A stretch of DNA of 64,000 bases from Ottelia alismoides. Taxonomy: Eukaryota > Streptophyta > Magnoliopsida > Alismatales > Hydrocharitaceae. A program made the translations under genes and the position numbers. The notes under the pieces were generated by a model. The model was not told where the DNA came from, did no database searches, and saw nothing but the letters and a program-made list of their open reading frames with translations. Below, piece by piece: positions 1-11,642 of the stretch (position 1 is the first letter of the stretch; each line of letters starts with the position of its first letter). The DNA is taken from NCBI GenBank assembly GCA_037367405.1, contig JAZKJV010002315.1, forward strand, positions 1 to 64,000, given 5' to 3'.

Positions 1-2462
1 TTAAAAAATCAAAAAAATTAGATTAATGTGTAATTATTTATCTCTGATTTATCATATTTTTTCGGATTTTTATCTGATCTAAAAATAACATAAAAATTAC
101 AAAACCCAAAATCAAGGTGTTCTATGTACATAGGATACCTCAAATTTACCACTTTGTGCAAATGATCGATTTTGGTTTTTGATGTCTTCATGAAAGTTAT
201 AGATCTCATCCAGACGAGCAATTGCTGCGAAGAAACTTTTCTAATCCGAGTCATTTACTATTTTTTATCGATTTTACAAGATATTTATCTTCTGAATTTT
301 CTGATGCTGACACGTGGCAGCACCTGGTGCCACCACGTGTCAGCCATTTTTTGTCTATTTATACATTCATTTTTATAAAAAAATAAAAAATAAAAATAAA
401 AATAAAAAATAAAAAAAATAAAATAGACGCACGTGCTCCGCACGCGCGCCCCCACTGCCACGTGTCGCATTCCTGGCCGCCCGATCTCGGCCGATGGGAC
501 GGTCAGGGTTCATCTTCCCCTGCAAGCCCCCTTTCCCAAATCGGACCACCACCGCGCCCCGCGATTTCAGCCCCGAATCTCGGCTGCTGTATCCGCCAAT
601 TTCTCCGTCGCCTTCGAGATGACATCGCACCGCCTTCCAAACCAAACTTCCAGTCCTTCCTCGACGAATCCTCCATCGGATTAGAATCTCGTTCATCTCC
701 CAGCAAATCCCTTGCCCGATCGGGTGCAGATCTTCATCTTCGTCGCAAATCCCTCTGACATGCCTCCAGTCGCTTCCATCGCCAAGCTTTCCAGCCCTAT
801 TTAAAGTCCATCGTCGCCCTCGCCCAAACCATTCGCCATCTACACGAAATCAAGAGAGGAGGTCGGTGGTGACAACCCGACCACCTCCCTCTTCCTCGGC
901 GAGATCCGACGTCCTCCCCGCGCTGTAGCAGCCCACGACACCTCCTCTCCGCCGCACCTGCCTTTGCTCCGCCTCGACGTCGAGCCCCAACGTCGTCTCC
1001 TCCGCTACTCATCGCTGGTCAACACATATCAACTCCGGCCCCCACGTCTTCGACCTCCGTCATCGCCTCGTCACCGCCTCGTTCCACCACCGGCCTACCT
1101 CCGCCTTCGCGCCACCGCACCGCCGGCATACCTCCGCCTCGACGAGCACTGCTGCGACCACCACGACGTCAACGACCACCAATCTTCGCCACCGCAAGCT
1201 CCTCCGCCGCTCCGCCTTTGACCGCCGGGTGAAGGACCCGAGGCCCTCCTCACGTACTGTGCACATGGGTGAGGGGTCGAATTGCACAAAGCCCCCCGAG
1301 GACTCCCTGATCTACAGAGCAACCCACAGGTCACATGCATATCACGTGACCTCATGGGCAAATTATACAGGACCCCCGGAGGTCCCACACATATCGCCAT
1401 ACAGCCCAAGAACCAGAGGGACGTGCTGTGCACGTGCTCCTTTGTGAATTTTGCAGAAAACCCCCTGAGTATCGGTATTTACATTTCAGCCCCCACCACA
1501 TTTTATTTCTTTATTTTATTTATATTCAAATATTGCATATGTACCCCTGACTCTACCCTCAGTTTTAAACCTCTATTTGGCATTATTTTATCAGTAAAAA
1601 AATAACATGATGTTTGTTAATTAATTCTCTACACTTTGACATATTGTTGGCATTTTTGTGATTGATGGTTAATTAATAAATAATTATTTTGTAGAAATTT
1701 ACGTATTTTGCCCATTTCTTACTCTGAAATTTATAATTGATTAATCGTTGCCTTAAAAATCCACGAAAAATCACATAAATCACATATTGTAGAGTTAATT
1801 GTGCTTGACACTGTGCCCAAAAGAATTGCATTTGCATTCATAATTTGCCCCTATAAAAATCATTGTGTATATTTCAATACTTAATTTTTAATAGGTATTA
1901 GATCTCACATTTTCGAAAGTTAGGAGATTTTTTCCTAGATCAATCATCTAGTGATAGATCTTAGATAATTTTATCCCTTAAAAATAAGTAGGTTTAATAT
2001 TTATTATAATTAAAATATTGAAATTCATTTTGTTTGCATTTAAAAATCCATAAAAAATTAATATTGCATCCAAAAATTCCAAAAAATTACATTGCACTCA
2101 TTTCATCATATTGTACGTTGTGGCCAAATTTCATATTTTTCAGACATCATTAAATTTACATTTTAGTCCCTAAAATAGGCCGAATTTGCATATTGTACCT
2201 TTTATTGCATTGAAAATTCCAAAAAAGACCGCCTTGAAAATCGCGTACGAATTTTGATAGACTTAATTCTAGGTTGTTCTTTTGCCTCCTTTTGATCGAC
2301 CTTGGAACTTGCCCAAGTAAAATAAACATAGAACCGCATTAATCAAATTGACGAATATTTTGTGTGGTTATTTTCTTGACCGTTTTCGATTTCCGCCTAC
2401 AACGCACGACATTAATTTTTACGCACGAACGATAAAAACAACTTCTTAACTCGGCATTTCCG
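1..2462 (+). mobile_element. LTR-like retrotransposon sequence, 5' end outside window
   Basis: No protein-coding gene is supported here. The layout resembles the other long LTRs in the window: an AT-rich start, a phrase at about 195-240 resembling one in LTR D near 19275-19330, a CACGTG inverted repeat at 306-344, a GC-rich island at about 430-1240, a TATA-like TATTTAAA at 799-806, then AT-rich sequence. The short GC-rich open frames of the island share no conserved frame with other LTR islands and are treated as chance. By eye it is not the same subfamily as LTR A at 14002-18105, so it is probably not the matching 5' LTR of element A. No primer-binding site is visible before the polymerase fragment begins near 2463, implying a deletion join. 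Confidence 0.4.
306..344. promoter_or_regulatory. CACGTG (G-box) inverted repeat in LTR
   Basis: Twelve-base perfect arms, GCTGACACGTGG and its complement, flank a short centre that itself contains CACCTGGTG. CACGTG is the core bound by plant bZIP and bHLH factors. A matching pair lies at the similar place in LTR D (19174-19212), so it is probably an LTR promoter element. Function is inferred. Confidence 0.4.
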
Positions 2463-3029
2463 GATTCGTCATCCCGCGAATTCGAAAGAAGACTGAATCC
2501 AAATCTTCAGGACGTCGTCATGAAGGAAATCACAAAATGGTGTGGCCAGGATTCATCTATCCCATCTCCGATTCAAAATGGGTAAGCCCACTGCATGTGG
2601 TTCGAAAGAAATCCAGGCTTACCGTGGTTACCAATGACAAAGGAGAGGAAATATCCACTCGGGTACCAACATCCTGGCGGGTGTGTGTTGACTACCACCG
2701 TCTCAATGCAGCAACTAAGAAGGACCACTTCCCCTTGCCATTCATTGATCAAGTTCTGGAAAGATTAGCAGGCAAGGAGTTCTTCTGCTTTTTGGATGGG
2801 TATTCCGGCTACAACCAAGTGGCAATCGCTCCTGAAGATCAAGAGAAGACTACCTTCACATGCCCGTTCGGCACCTACACTTTCAAGAGAATGCCCTTTG
2901 GATTATGTAACGCACCTGCGACTTTCCAAAGATGCATGCTAGCAGTTTTCGCAGAGATGGTAGGCAGTTTTCTCGAAGTGTTCATGGACGACTTCTCAGT
3001 CTATGGTGACAGTTTCGATTCTTGTCTTG
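2463..3029 (+). pseudogene. pol: Athila reverse transcriptase, N-terminal half (broken)
   Basis: Copies genomic RNA into DNA in the virus-like particle. Similarity begins near 2463 with a frame reading RRLNPNLQDVV, followed by a frameshift near 2540-2552, after which the frame reads GFIYPISDSKWVSPL. Fingers and palm motifs follow: VDYHRLNAATKKDHFPLPFIDQ, split here as VDYHRLN and FPLPFIDQ, then FCFLDGYSGYNQ with a catalytic Asp, FGLCNAPATFQ, and FMDDFSVYG carrying the two catalytic Asp residues. The frame continues into TCL/SCL and is then cut at 3029 by the CACTA element; the next codons resume at 9018-9020 (target copy) and 9021. Family identity is firm; the exact left boundary is uncertain because upstream sequence is unrelated. 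Confidence 0.88.
3027..3029. repeat. CACTA target-site duplication, left (TTG)
   Basis: TTG immediately before the CACTA terminus; the same TTG follows the other terminus at 9018-9020. Dropping one copy with the element brings the RT frame back into register, as expected for a 3-bp duplication. Confidence 0.92.
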
Positions 3030-3042
3030 CACTACAAGAAAT
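3030..3042 (+). repeat. CACTA terminal inverted repeat, left
   Basis: CACTACAAGAAAT. It pairs with the right terminus with two mismatches over 13 bases. Confidence 0.92.
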
Positions 3043-3054
3043 AGTAGAACATGC

Positions 3055-3395
3055 GACGGTCAACATTCGTCGTGAATGATAACAAGACCGTCCCCTTTGA
3101 TCAATGGAGACGGTCATGCGACCGTCTCCAAAGGTGGCGTCCCATTTGGTATAAGCGACGGTAGTCTAGACCGTCCCCTATACTCATACATAGGGGACGG
3201 TCGTGACCATCCCTAAAGGTCTGGTATAGGGGACGGGCATGAACGTCCCTTAAAGGATCTTATTTGGGACGGTCACGACCGTCCCTTAATGGCATTCAGG
3301 GGAGACGGTCACGACCGTCCCAAAAGTGAGGAAGTGGAGACGGTCATAACCGTCTCTAAGAACGAAGGGGCGGTCGCAATGACCGTCCCTTTGTT
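3055..3395. repeat. CACTA left subterminal hairpin repeats
   Basis: About a dozen copies of a GGGACGGTC-type motif alternate with the complement GACCGTCCC, so neighbouring copies fold into short hairpins. Subterminal repeats in CACTA elements are the binding sites of the TNPA-type protein; this role is inferred from the family. Confidence 0.85.
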
Positions 3396-3630
3396 CATCT
3401 TCTAACAAAAAAAATTTCCATTGCCCCCTATTTGATCCTCATTTTACCCTGTATGTCAATATAATGTAGTACCTGTTACAAAAAATCTATCTTCATAATA
3501 AATATTACGATCACCACACAAAAAATGCAATCCGCATTCATAAAGTCGTCGTCCAACAACATATGCATTCAAAATACTACAGTATCCTACAATAATTGTC
3601 CAAAATATTTATACAATATACTAAAGTATC

Positions 3631-5214
3631 CTACAAAGTAACTAAGCTATCCTGGTCGTCGTCCTCATCCTCGTCGTCGTCCTCGTCGTCATCAACATCA
3701 TCATCTTCTTCTTTGCCGTCATCGTCGTCGCCTAGCCTCGCAACGGTATTATCATCATCTGTTGGGTGGCTAGTCGACGCTGCACCTTGATGTGCATGCA
3801 TGAATGCATTGAAAAATCGCCATTTGTTGGCGCAAATCCTGAATCTCCCATATTCATGCTAGACACTTGACTCTCTAATTCCCTCTCCCTTTGTGTCTTC
3901 TGAGAGGTCGAGCCGGTCCCTACTCCATACCAATTCCGTATGGTGGCACCACGACCACCACAACGGACGCGTCCCTGATGCTCTGGGCCGGTCGCCTGGA
4001 GGAAGGCCGCATTAGGAGTAAGAGGTGGATGACTCGTTCCGGTGTGGTCTACAGAGCCAGTGGTTGTGAGCCTGATCATCTCCTCCTACAAATTTATTTA
4101 AGTTCAAATTCATTTAATTTGTAAAAAAGATGCAAATATGTTACGAATAACTTACATGAATTGGACCATAGGCAGGATCCATCCAATGAACTTCCCCGCC
4201 CACATCGCGGCTCTTAGACCTCTCGAAGACTTCCATTCGGCTGGACACTCGCTCATTCTCCACTTCCTAATGTTAAAAGATTAGTAAACTTACGATAACA
4301 TTTTAAATACATATATAACGGTTACAATTTTAACACTAATCATAAAGTAGATTACTTACGAAGTTATCCTTCAGTTGATTTGTGTTTCTTCTCCCCCATT
4401 CTATGGGTAGACTTGAAACCTTTCCTCCGATTTTCAGCATTTTTCCTTGAGATGCCCTATACGAAGATAGTAATTTTAATAAAAGAATTCCAAATGATAT
4501 ATGTATAAAATGCACATATATATATATATCACATACCGTATGTTCTTCTCCCATCCAAATAGTGACCATCGCCCTCCATTGCTCAGCGGGTACATTCGGA
4601 GGACAATTTGCCAAATTGGCTTCCAATGGAAGCTCCGGGTCGAAGTACTTTAAAATATAAAGAAAATTAATTATATACTTAGATGATGAAAAACAAATTT
4701 ATACTTAAATATAAAGCAAAGTACTCACTCGGGCCTTCAGACGACCTCGATATTTACGCAACATCTCCGCCCCATGGCCTAAAATCAGAGCATCAGTGAT
4801 CGGGTCACAGTCCCAGGAAAAACTAGACTGCAAAGAAATCAAAGCAAATATAAATAAGTTTATATATATACTGAAGAAAAATTTGATTTGTTAATATTAT
4901 AAATACCTCCAAATCATGAAGAATGGCATCTTTTATTGACCGCTCCACTAAACCCCAGTGTGTAATGTGGAGAGGGACCTTGGCTCTGCACACCTGTCCC
5001 AAGTAACTCTGGAAAACAGCTGAGCTCTCCCCCACCGCATCGCCTCCAACTATCCGCACCCTGAGTGTCTCACCAGGACGAAGACGGTCAACACTTGGCA
5101 CTGAGATGAGCCTCTACGTCTGCCTGAGCTACTCGATCCGTCAGGATCGGAGGTCTCACTCCCTCGCTGTGGTACCGGCGGTGCATCCCGAATGCGTCTA
5201 GGACGTGGAGGCAT
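3631..5214 (-). pseudogene. CACTA TNPA-type protein, plant transposase Ptta/En/Spm family (broken)
   Basis: Candidate start ATG at 5214 reads MPPRPRRIRDAPPVPQRGSE, a basic Pro/Arg-rich start followed by a Ser-rich linker. A frame change near 5100 leads into VDRLRPGETLRVRIVGG and later HITHWGLVERSIKDAI. A next segment (4626-4540) reads CPPNVPAEQWRAMVTIW, close to the Ptta/En/Spm family pattern. The C-terminal part (about 4080-3631) has RERELESQV and ends in an acidic tail rich in Asp and Glu, coded by the GAC/GAG-rich stretch at 3655-3745, with the stop at 3631-3633. Introns between segments are likely but not provable here; at least two frame disruptions are present. In the family the protein binds subterminal repeats. 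Confidence 0.75.
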
Positions 5215-5375
5215 ATCTGCATATTATGAAACATTTAAATTAGATATAACAACAATGATATAATTCACATATTACATCAAAAAATTGGAAAACAAATGAT
5301 GGTAAACTTACATTTTAAAATCCGCATCTACAATTTCTGTTGGATGTTCTTGTATTTCAGCTTGATATGCCTCGT

Positions 5376-7640
5376 TTATATTAGCAACTCATTATCATCA
5401 TTGACATCAAAAAAAATCTCTTGGTACTATTCTCACGGGTATGATCCATCCATCACTTAAGTTGTCTGGAATATAGAAAACTTGTTCTACCTGACTGGCT
5501 AGTGTCAAAGGCTCATTTGTTTGCAATTTCCCAGATTGTTTCAATGAAATGATCCCATTTCTATCTCTTTGATATCCTATCCCCTCGCGACCAACATCAA
5601 ACCAATTGCGCATAAAAAGAACACATCGACATTCATGAGTAAAACTGATCTCTATTATGTCAAGTATTTCCCCATAATAACCGTCTAAACCTGAAGGTAA
5701 ATCTGTTTTTACTATAATACCTGACATTTGCATCGATTTCATCTCGTCGGCGGACTTTGTTCTAAATCTTTATCCATTAACAATATAACCCTTGTAAGAC
5801 ATAACTTGATAATATGGTATGCTTCCAAGAATGTCAAGGTTAATGTTCCACCTATCATCTGCCGTTTCCCGTAAATGTTTCACACGTGAACGGAACCATT
5901 TGAGGAATTCAGATTTATTATGCGTCTCATTAAATAATGAATTGTACTCATCAAAAAATTCGTCTATTTCTGACAACTGCATCAAGACATAGTAGTGTAT
6001 GAGATCTCTATGGTCATCGGATATTACGCGGCGTATACTACTGAATATATGGTAACTCTCTGAAAAAACTACTTTGTTTCTTCCAACCAGCGACTGCACT
6101 TTTCTTGGTTGTCCGTCCTAAGCAACTGCTTCGTACAAGTAATTGATGTTCCCAAATAATATTGCTACTCACACGAGCTAAGTCAAGTCGTTGCCCATAA
6201 GATGAGCCGTCAAATTTCTTATTACTATCTGCCCTTTGCCATCTATGCTTCGGTGGAAGGAATCGACGATGACCCAAATAGCAATGCTTCATACTTCTAG
6301 ACAACCACGTCGAATGTGTTTTTTCAAGACAGACAGGACATGCGAGTTTACCCTTCGTACTCCAACCAGACAAATTTGCGTACGTGGGAAAATCATTTAT
6401 ATTCCACAACAATGCAGCTTGTAATGTAAATATCTCTTTCCTACATGCATCATATGTAGGTTTTCCAGTAGTCCATAAATCTTTTAGTTCATCCATTAAC
6501 GGTTGTAGGTACACATCAATTGCATTGCCGGGACCTTTAGGACCAGGAATTAGTAGTGTCATCATCATAAATGATGAACTCATTGACATCCACGGTGGTA
6601 GATTGTAAACAATCAAAATCACGGGCCAAATGCTGTAACTCAGACTCATATTACCAAACGGATTGAAACCATCTGAAGCTAATCCCAAGCGATCATTTCT
6701 CTCATCACTAGAGAAATGCGGATATCTCTGATCAAATTTTATCCATTCTTCTGCATCGGAAGGATATCTCATAACTCCTTTAGCATCTCGTTTATTTGAA
6801 CGAGAATGCCATGTCATCCACTTTGCAGTTTTTTCTGACATGAAGAGACGTTTCAGCCTTGGAATTAATGGGGAAGTATCGTAATATTTTCACCAACTTC
6901 TTCTTCCTCTTTAAATCATTTTTTTCTTCTTTATACCTGGAAGCCTTACAATACGAACAATGAACTAAATCAGAATTCTCTCCTCGAAAAAGCATGCAGT
7001 CATTAACACAAGCATCGATCTTCTCGTATTTCAGACCGAGCGATCGGAATCGTTGCTTCGCCTCTTTCCAATCCTTAGGATAATTCTGAGGATTATTCAA
7101 TAACTTCCGTATTAAAGCTAGCACATCTGTCATCATTGCAGCAGTTGATCCGTTCCTTACTTTCATCTTAAATAACTCTAATAAAAACTGCAAACGCGTC
7201 ATTTCCACCCCAGGAGCCAATATATCTTCTGCATCTGGCAAACTGCTTGAAAACCTATCGTCTACACCAATGTCTTGTGCCTCAGGTCTTCTTAAGTCGT
7301 CCATTAGTTCAAATAACTCGTGATCAACATTATTCAAGGTTTGTGTAGTGACTCCTGCATCTACACCCATATCTTCATCCATTCGCAAATCTATAACCTC
7401 TCCTTGCTCAGTCCAAATGGAGTAAATGTAACCAAAATCCATTGAGTATAAGATGGTTATAGACTTCCTCTCTAACATCCCATTTAATATTCTTACATCT
7501 CTCACATGGACAATAAATCTTAAGACCACCAAATTCTTATTAACTCTTTCTATTTCAAATGCCCAATCCAAGAACGCGATCACTCCTCTCTTATATTGTT
7601 GAAAACCATCGTATCTCTTATCCATCCATGATTTATCCAT
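5376..7640 (-). pseudogene. CACTA TNPD-type transposase (frameshifted, internal deletion)
   Basis: The start ATG at 7640 gives MDKSWMDKRY, the hallmark start of the plant transposase-associated domain, whose PCERCKN and YNHLILNGF motifs are visible only by shifting frame near 7511 and back near 7434. A conserved CxxC segment (HCSYCKASRYK) precedes another shift at the G-run 6870-6873. The transposase_21 domain (about 6841-6190) reads RLGLASDGFNPFG, LLIPGPKGPG, IDVYLQPLMDEL, SGWSTKGKLACPVC and GHRRFLP. Sequence expected after it, including most of a DUF4218-like region, is missing near 6100-6190. The tail resumes with HYYVLMQLSEID and a DUF4216-like domain (WFDVGREGIGY, VFYIPDNLSDGW). A final shift at A8 5409-5416 precedes the stop. 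It would cut and join the element ends. Confidence 0.85.
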
Positions 7641-8274
7641 TTTACTGCACAATCAGAATAAAATCCACCATCATTATGTTATTATAGACAACAAAATTTT
7701 CCACCCTAAACCCTAATTATCAAGTGTTTCTCTTATACACAATAAGAATTTCTAGATATAATATACCCAAGAACATTATATTTAATATAAACAAGCAATG
7801 TTTTATAACATATTTCATCCTATAACATGTTAATCCTATAACATGTTTCATCCTATAACATGTTATCCTCTATCCTACAACAAGATATTTCATGACCTCC
7901 CATTATACAACAAGCAATGTTTTCCTTTATCCTTTTATACAGCAAGCAATGTTTTCCTCTATCCTACAACAAGATATTTCATCATAACATGGGGAAAAAC
8001 CTATTATATTAAACAAATCAAGCAACCCTAACATAACAACAAAAAAACTCATTCACATGGGGAATAACATCCCTAACAACAATATCAAGCAAAATAAACA
8101 AGAATAAACACAAAGGAGTGTTGCTAGATACCAGAAAATAAGATTGAGGAGGATGACAACCACAGAGAGGTCGGAGGGGCGACGTTGGTCGAGAGGGGCG
8201 ACGTTGGCGGCTGCTTGAGAGAGGGCAAAGTGAGAATGAACGCTGGCCGAGCGGTTTTTTTTTTGATCTCACCA
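7641..8274. other. CACTA promoter-side spacer with short direct repeats
   Basis: No gene is seen between the transposase start and the right subterminal array. It is AT-rich and holds repeated short units: CCTATAACATGTT about three times around 7810-7865, and a longer unit containing CCTACAACAAGATATTTCAT at about 7873 and 7963. It must contain the minus-strand promoter of the transposase gene; no TATA box can be chosen with confidence. Confidence 0.6.
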
Positions 8275-8975
8275 ATGGGGACGGTCGTTACAACCGTCCC
8301 CAATGGAGACGATCGGCGACGGTTCACTTAAGACTGTCCCCTTTGGTGGGCATAGGAGACGGTCTTCGATGACCGTCCCCTTTGGTCAGGCCAACTGGCC
8401 TGATGTGACGCCAACAGAGACGTAATGGGGACGGTCAGAACCGTCCCCAACGGTCCTCTCAAGCAGAGGAGACGGTCCTTGGTGACCGTCCCCTCTGTTC
8501 AGCCACTTAAGTATGAACGGCCGGAGGCGACACCAACAGAAGCGTATTGGGGACGGTCAGAACCGTCCCCAAAGGACCTGCCAGGGCAAACGGGACGGTC
8601 ACCATGGACCGTCCCCTCTGGTCGCTCACTTAGGGTAAGAGACCGGAGGCGACGCCAACAGAAGCGTATAGGGGACGGTCATAACCGTCCCCAAAGTCCA
8701 TCGCAAGGCAGAGGGGACGGTCGTTTCTGACCGTCCCCTCTGGCCGTCCACTTAGATCCATTACCGGAGGCGACGTCAATAGAAGTGTATTAGGGACGGT
8801 CAAGACCGTCCCCAATGAGTCCCCTAGGCAGAGGGGACGGTCTTGCTGACCGTCCCTATTAAGCTATTACAAAAGGGGATGCCAGATCACATAGCGTCTC
8901 CTGATATGAAGTATTGGGGACGGTTATGGCATGACCATGCCTAAAAGCTTTCATTAGGGACGGTCATTCTATGAC
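8275..8975. repeat. CACTA right subterminal array, about 115-bp tandem units
   Basis: Four imperfect tandem units of about 115-120 bp run from about 8404 to 8870. Each contains two hairpins built from GGGGACGGTC and its complement plus a spacer with GGAGGCGACGCCAACAGAAG. Further single motifs lie at 8275-8400 and 8910-8975. Such arrays are the transposase-binding zones of CACTA ends; binding here is inferred. Confidence 0.88.
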
Positions 8976-9004
8976 CATCGCCATTTGTAGTCTCCAAAGC
9001 TGGA

Positions 9005-9017
9005 ACTTCCTGTAGTG
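9005..9017 (-). repeat. CACTA terminal inverted repeat, right
   Basis: On the minus strand it reads CACTACAGGAAGT, matching the left terminus with two differences in 13 bases. Confidence 0.92.
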
Positions 9018-9020
9018 TTG
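9018..9020. repeat. CACTA target-site duplication, right (TTG)
   Basis: Second TTG copy; see 3027-3029. Confidence 0.92.
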
Positions 9021-9780
9021 GGCACCTAGACAGAGTGCTTCAGAAATGTCGTGAAGTCAATTTAGTGCTCACATGGGAAAAGAGCCACTTCATGGTTACC
9101 GAAGGGATCGTGCTGAGTCATGTCGTTTCCAAACGTGGCATGTAAGTCGACCCGGCAAAGGTGGATGTTATTGCAAATCTTGAGCCACCTCAGTCAGTCA
9201 AGAATGTAAGGTCATTCCTGGGGCATGTGGGATTTTACAGACGTTTCATCAAGGATTTTAGCCGCATTGCCCGACCTTTAACAGAACTTCTATGCAAGGA
9301 AACCGAGTTCAATGTTGATCAGCAGGTTCTCCTTGCTTTCAACCAGTTGAAGGAGCTTATCACTCAGGCTCCAGTCCTACAGCCACCAGATTGGTCTCTT
9401 CCCTTTGAGATCATGACTGATGCGTCAGACTTTGCAGTCAAGGCTGTTCTAGGATAGAGAAAAGAAAGAGCACCCTATGCCATTCACTATGCCAACAAAA
9501 CATTTGATGAGGCGCAAAGAAATTACACTATGACAGAGAAAGAGTTGATGATTGTGGTTTTTTCCCTCGAGAAATTCAGATCTTATTTGCTTGGATCAAA
9601 TGTTACCATTTTTACAGACCACTCTGCTATCCGGTACCTACAGCAGAAGAAGGATGCCAAGCCGAGACTGATTTGATGGATCCTTCTCCAGGAATTTGAT
9701 TTGGAAATCAAGGACATGCCTGGAGTTCAGAATGTGGTAGCAGACCATCTCTCCAGAATTGAGCAGCAAGATCCTTCACT
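9018..9780 (+). pseudogene. pol: Athila RT thumb and RNase H (broken)
   Basis: This continues the RT from 3029. The connection region reads HLDRVLQKCREVNLVLTWEK and then VRSFLGHVGFYRRFIKDFS, typical of Ty3/gypsy RT, followed by RNase H: PFEIMTDASDFAV (catalytic Asp), [18 protein letters not shown] (catalytic Glu), [10 protein letters not shown] (catalytic Asp), and the exit phrase VADHLSRIEQQD. Three in-frame stops are visible: TAA after SKRGM near 9143, TAG near 9455 where the family has Gln, and TGA near 9676 where the family has Arg. The last two fit C-to-T changes. The reading frame is otherwise open, so decay is moderate. Confidence 0.88.
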
Positions 9781-11074
9781 GAATAATGCGCCTATCACAG
9801 AATCCTTTCCAGATGAGTCAATCTTAGCAGTGGATTCCCTCCCTTGGTATGCTGATATAGTCAATTACCTCACCTCGGGGGTAACACTATCGGATTGGAT
9901 GAAGAATCAGAAGAATAAATTCATGTCGACCATCCGTTTCTATCAATGGGAAGATCCTCTTCTATTCAAGGAAGGAGCGGATTGCATTTGGCGCATGTGC
10001 ATACCTCAGGAGGAGCATTATAGTGTCCTCGAGCATTGTCACTCGCTCGAATCTGGTGGACATCACTCTGGAGACCGTACAACGGCTAAAGTACTTCAGT
10101 GTGGCTTCTGGTGGCCCACACTATTCAAGGATGCAGCAGTGTTCGTCAAACGATGCATTAACTGTCAGAGATTGAAGGGGACACTCACTGCAAAAGACTC
10201 GATGCCCCTGAAGATCATTCATAAAGCAATGTTTTTGATGAATGGGGCATTGACTTCATGGGACCTTTCCCTAACAATCAAGGTTTTGAGCACATCCTTC
10301 TTGCCGTAGATTATGTGAGTCGATGGGTTGAAGCAATTCCCGCTCGAGCCGCCGACAGCCGGACAATGTGTCGATTTCTTAGAGATAACATCATTGTGCG
10401 GTTCGGGATTCTGAAGATTCTCAAATCAGACGGGGGTAGCCACTTCATTAGCAAAGAGGTCAAGAAATTAACGAAGGAGTACGACATCGACCATCGAGTC
10501 GCATCTCCCTATCATCCTCAGACTAATGACATGGCTGAATTATCAAACAGGGAAATCAAGACGATCCTTCAAGTACTTGTAAGGTCGAACAGAAAGAACT
10601 GGTCTCAACTCTTAGATTCAGTCCTCTGGGCTTACAGAACCGCCTACAAGTCTCCCTTGGGCATGTCACCCTATCGTCTTGTATATGGGAAACCGTGCCA
10701 TCTGTCCGTCGAATTAATTCACAAGTCTTTATGGGCAATTAACACGTGCAATTTGGACTCTCAGAAAAGAGAGCAGAGGGAAAAGAAAGGATGATTTGAA
10801 AAAACTCTTGGAGTTCCGAGACTATGCATATGATAACATATTGATGTACAAGGAAAAGGTGAAATGCTGGCATGATCGGCATATCAGACGAAAGATCTTT
10901 GAAGTTGGACAGAAGGTGTGGTTATTTGATGCAAAGTCACGGATCTTCCCGGGCAAATTAAAGAGTAAATGGACAGGGCCATTCCGAGTTCGTGAAGTGC
11001 GTGACAATGAAAGCATTGCTATATTGGAATTGTCTCCTGACGCAAACCATTCATCGTCAACGGTCAACTCCTGA
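9781..11074 (+). pseudogene. pol: Athila integrase (frameshifted)
   Basis: Joins element DNA to the host chromosome. The N-terminal zinc-binding region (about 10030-10185) carries the His-His-Cys-Cys set in HCHSLESGGHHSG and CINCQRLKG. A frameshift at the T5 run 10229-10233 precedes the core, which then reads [26 protein letters not shown] (first Asp), [13 protein letters not shown] (second Asp) and [16 protein letters not shown] (Glu), so the D,D-35-E triad is kept. The C-terminal part (10796-11074) after a stop near 10792 reads FEVGQKVWLFDAK and FPGKLKSKWTGPFRV, the usual SH3-like region of Athila integrases. Stop at about 11072. No env-like frame follows. Confidence 0.88.
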
Positions 11075-11291
11075 AGCCTTACCTCGAGCCTGATACATTC
11101 TTGGTCGTTGTCGACTCCATCCAGCTTCTGCACCTTGATGACATACCCATAACATTGTCAGCATCAGAAGATTTAGATGCTGCACCTCAAAACTATTCAT
11201 TTGATTTCTTCTCTTCTTCTTCTCTGCTTTTTCTTTTCGATCCTCTTTTTCTATATAAAAAATGGTGCCAACCCTTGTTGACAGTCTTCGG

Positions 11292-11642
11292 TACTTAGGA
11301 CGTACTTTGTCCTAAGTATAGGGGGTGTGCATCCGGAGTTCTTCTATTCTTTAATCCTCTCCGCTGTCTCCTCTTCTTGTCTGTACTTAGGAGTATCTTA
11401 CCCTAAGTATTGGGGGTGACGATCTGAGTACAATCTGTTTATTCTCACCCTTGACCCTCCCTGCTTTGTGTACAATCTGCTATACTTAGGATTACTTGAT
11501 CCTAAGTATAGGGGGACGGTCAACTTCTCAATCGTTCATCTCTTATTCGTATATTCTTTAGACTTGTCTACTCAATATGAGTTATGTCTTCTCTTTTCTC
11601 TTCGATCTATGAGGACATAGCTCAAGCTAAGTATAGGGGGGG
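11292..11642 (+). repeat. Repeated hairpin plus purine-tract modules in Athila spacer
   Basis: Modules at 11292-11325, 11383-11416 and 11482-11515 each have CTTAGG, a short loop, CCTAAG, then TAT(A/T)GGGGG. A fourth at 11615-11642 keeps CTAAGTATAGGGGGGG. The same AAGTATAGGGGGGG string is the polypurine tract at 13988-14001. They look like duplicated polypurine tracts with an added stem-loop. Spacing is about 91-130 bp. Confidence 0.75.

Larger units (their letters stand above)
3030..9017 (-). mobile_element. CACTA (En/Spm) DNA transposon, 5988 bp, decayed
   Basis: The element begins CACTACAAGAA and ends with the complement of CACTACAGGAA, the classical CACTA terminus, flanked by a 3-bp TTG duplication. 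It is inserted in the RT of Athila A. Both subterminal regions hold dense GACGGTC/GACCGTC hairpins (3055-3395 and 8275-8975). Two genes run on the minus strand, a TNPD-type transposase (7640 to 5376) followed by a TNPA-type gene (5214 to 3631). Both have frameshifts and the transposase lacks a middle segment, so the copy should not be autonomous, although its ends look able to serve as substrates. Confidence 0.95.

Noticed and set aside
433..1447. Short GC-rich frames near the window start
   Set aside because: Same composition effect inside an LTR-like region; no conserved motif.
8275..8975. Regular repeats with spacers resembling a CRISPR-like array
   Set aside because: Repeats are subterminal CACTA hairpins between TIR and transposase in a plant element; unit and spacer structure is tandem duplication, not CRISPR.
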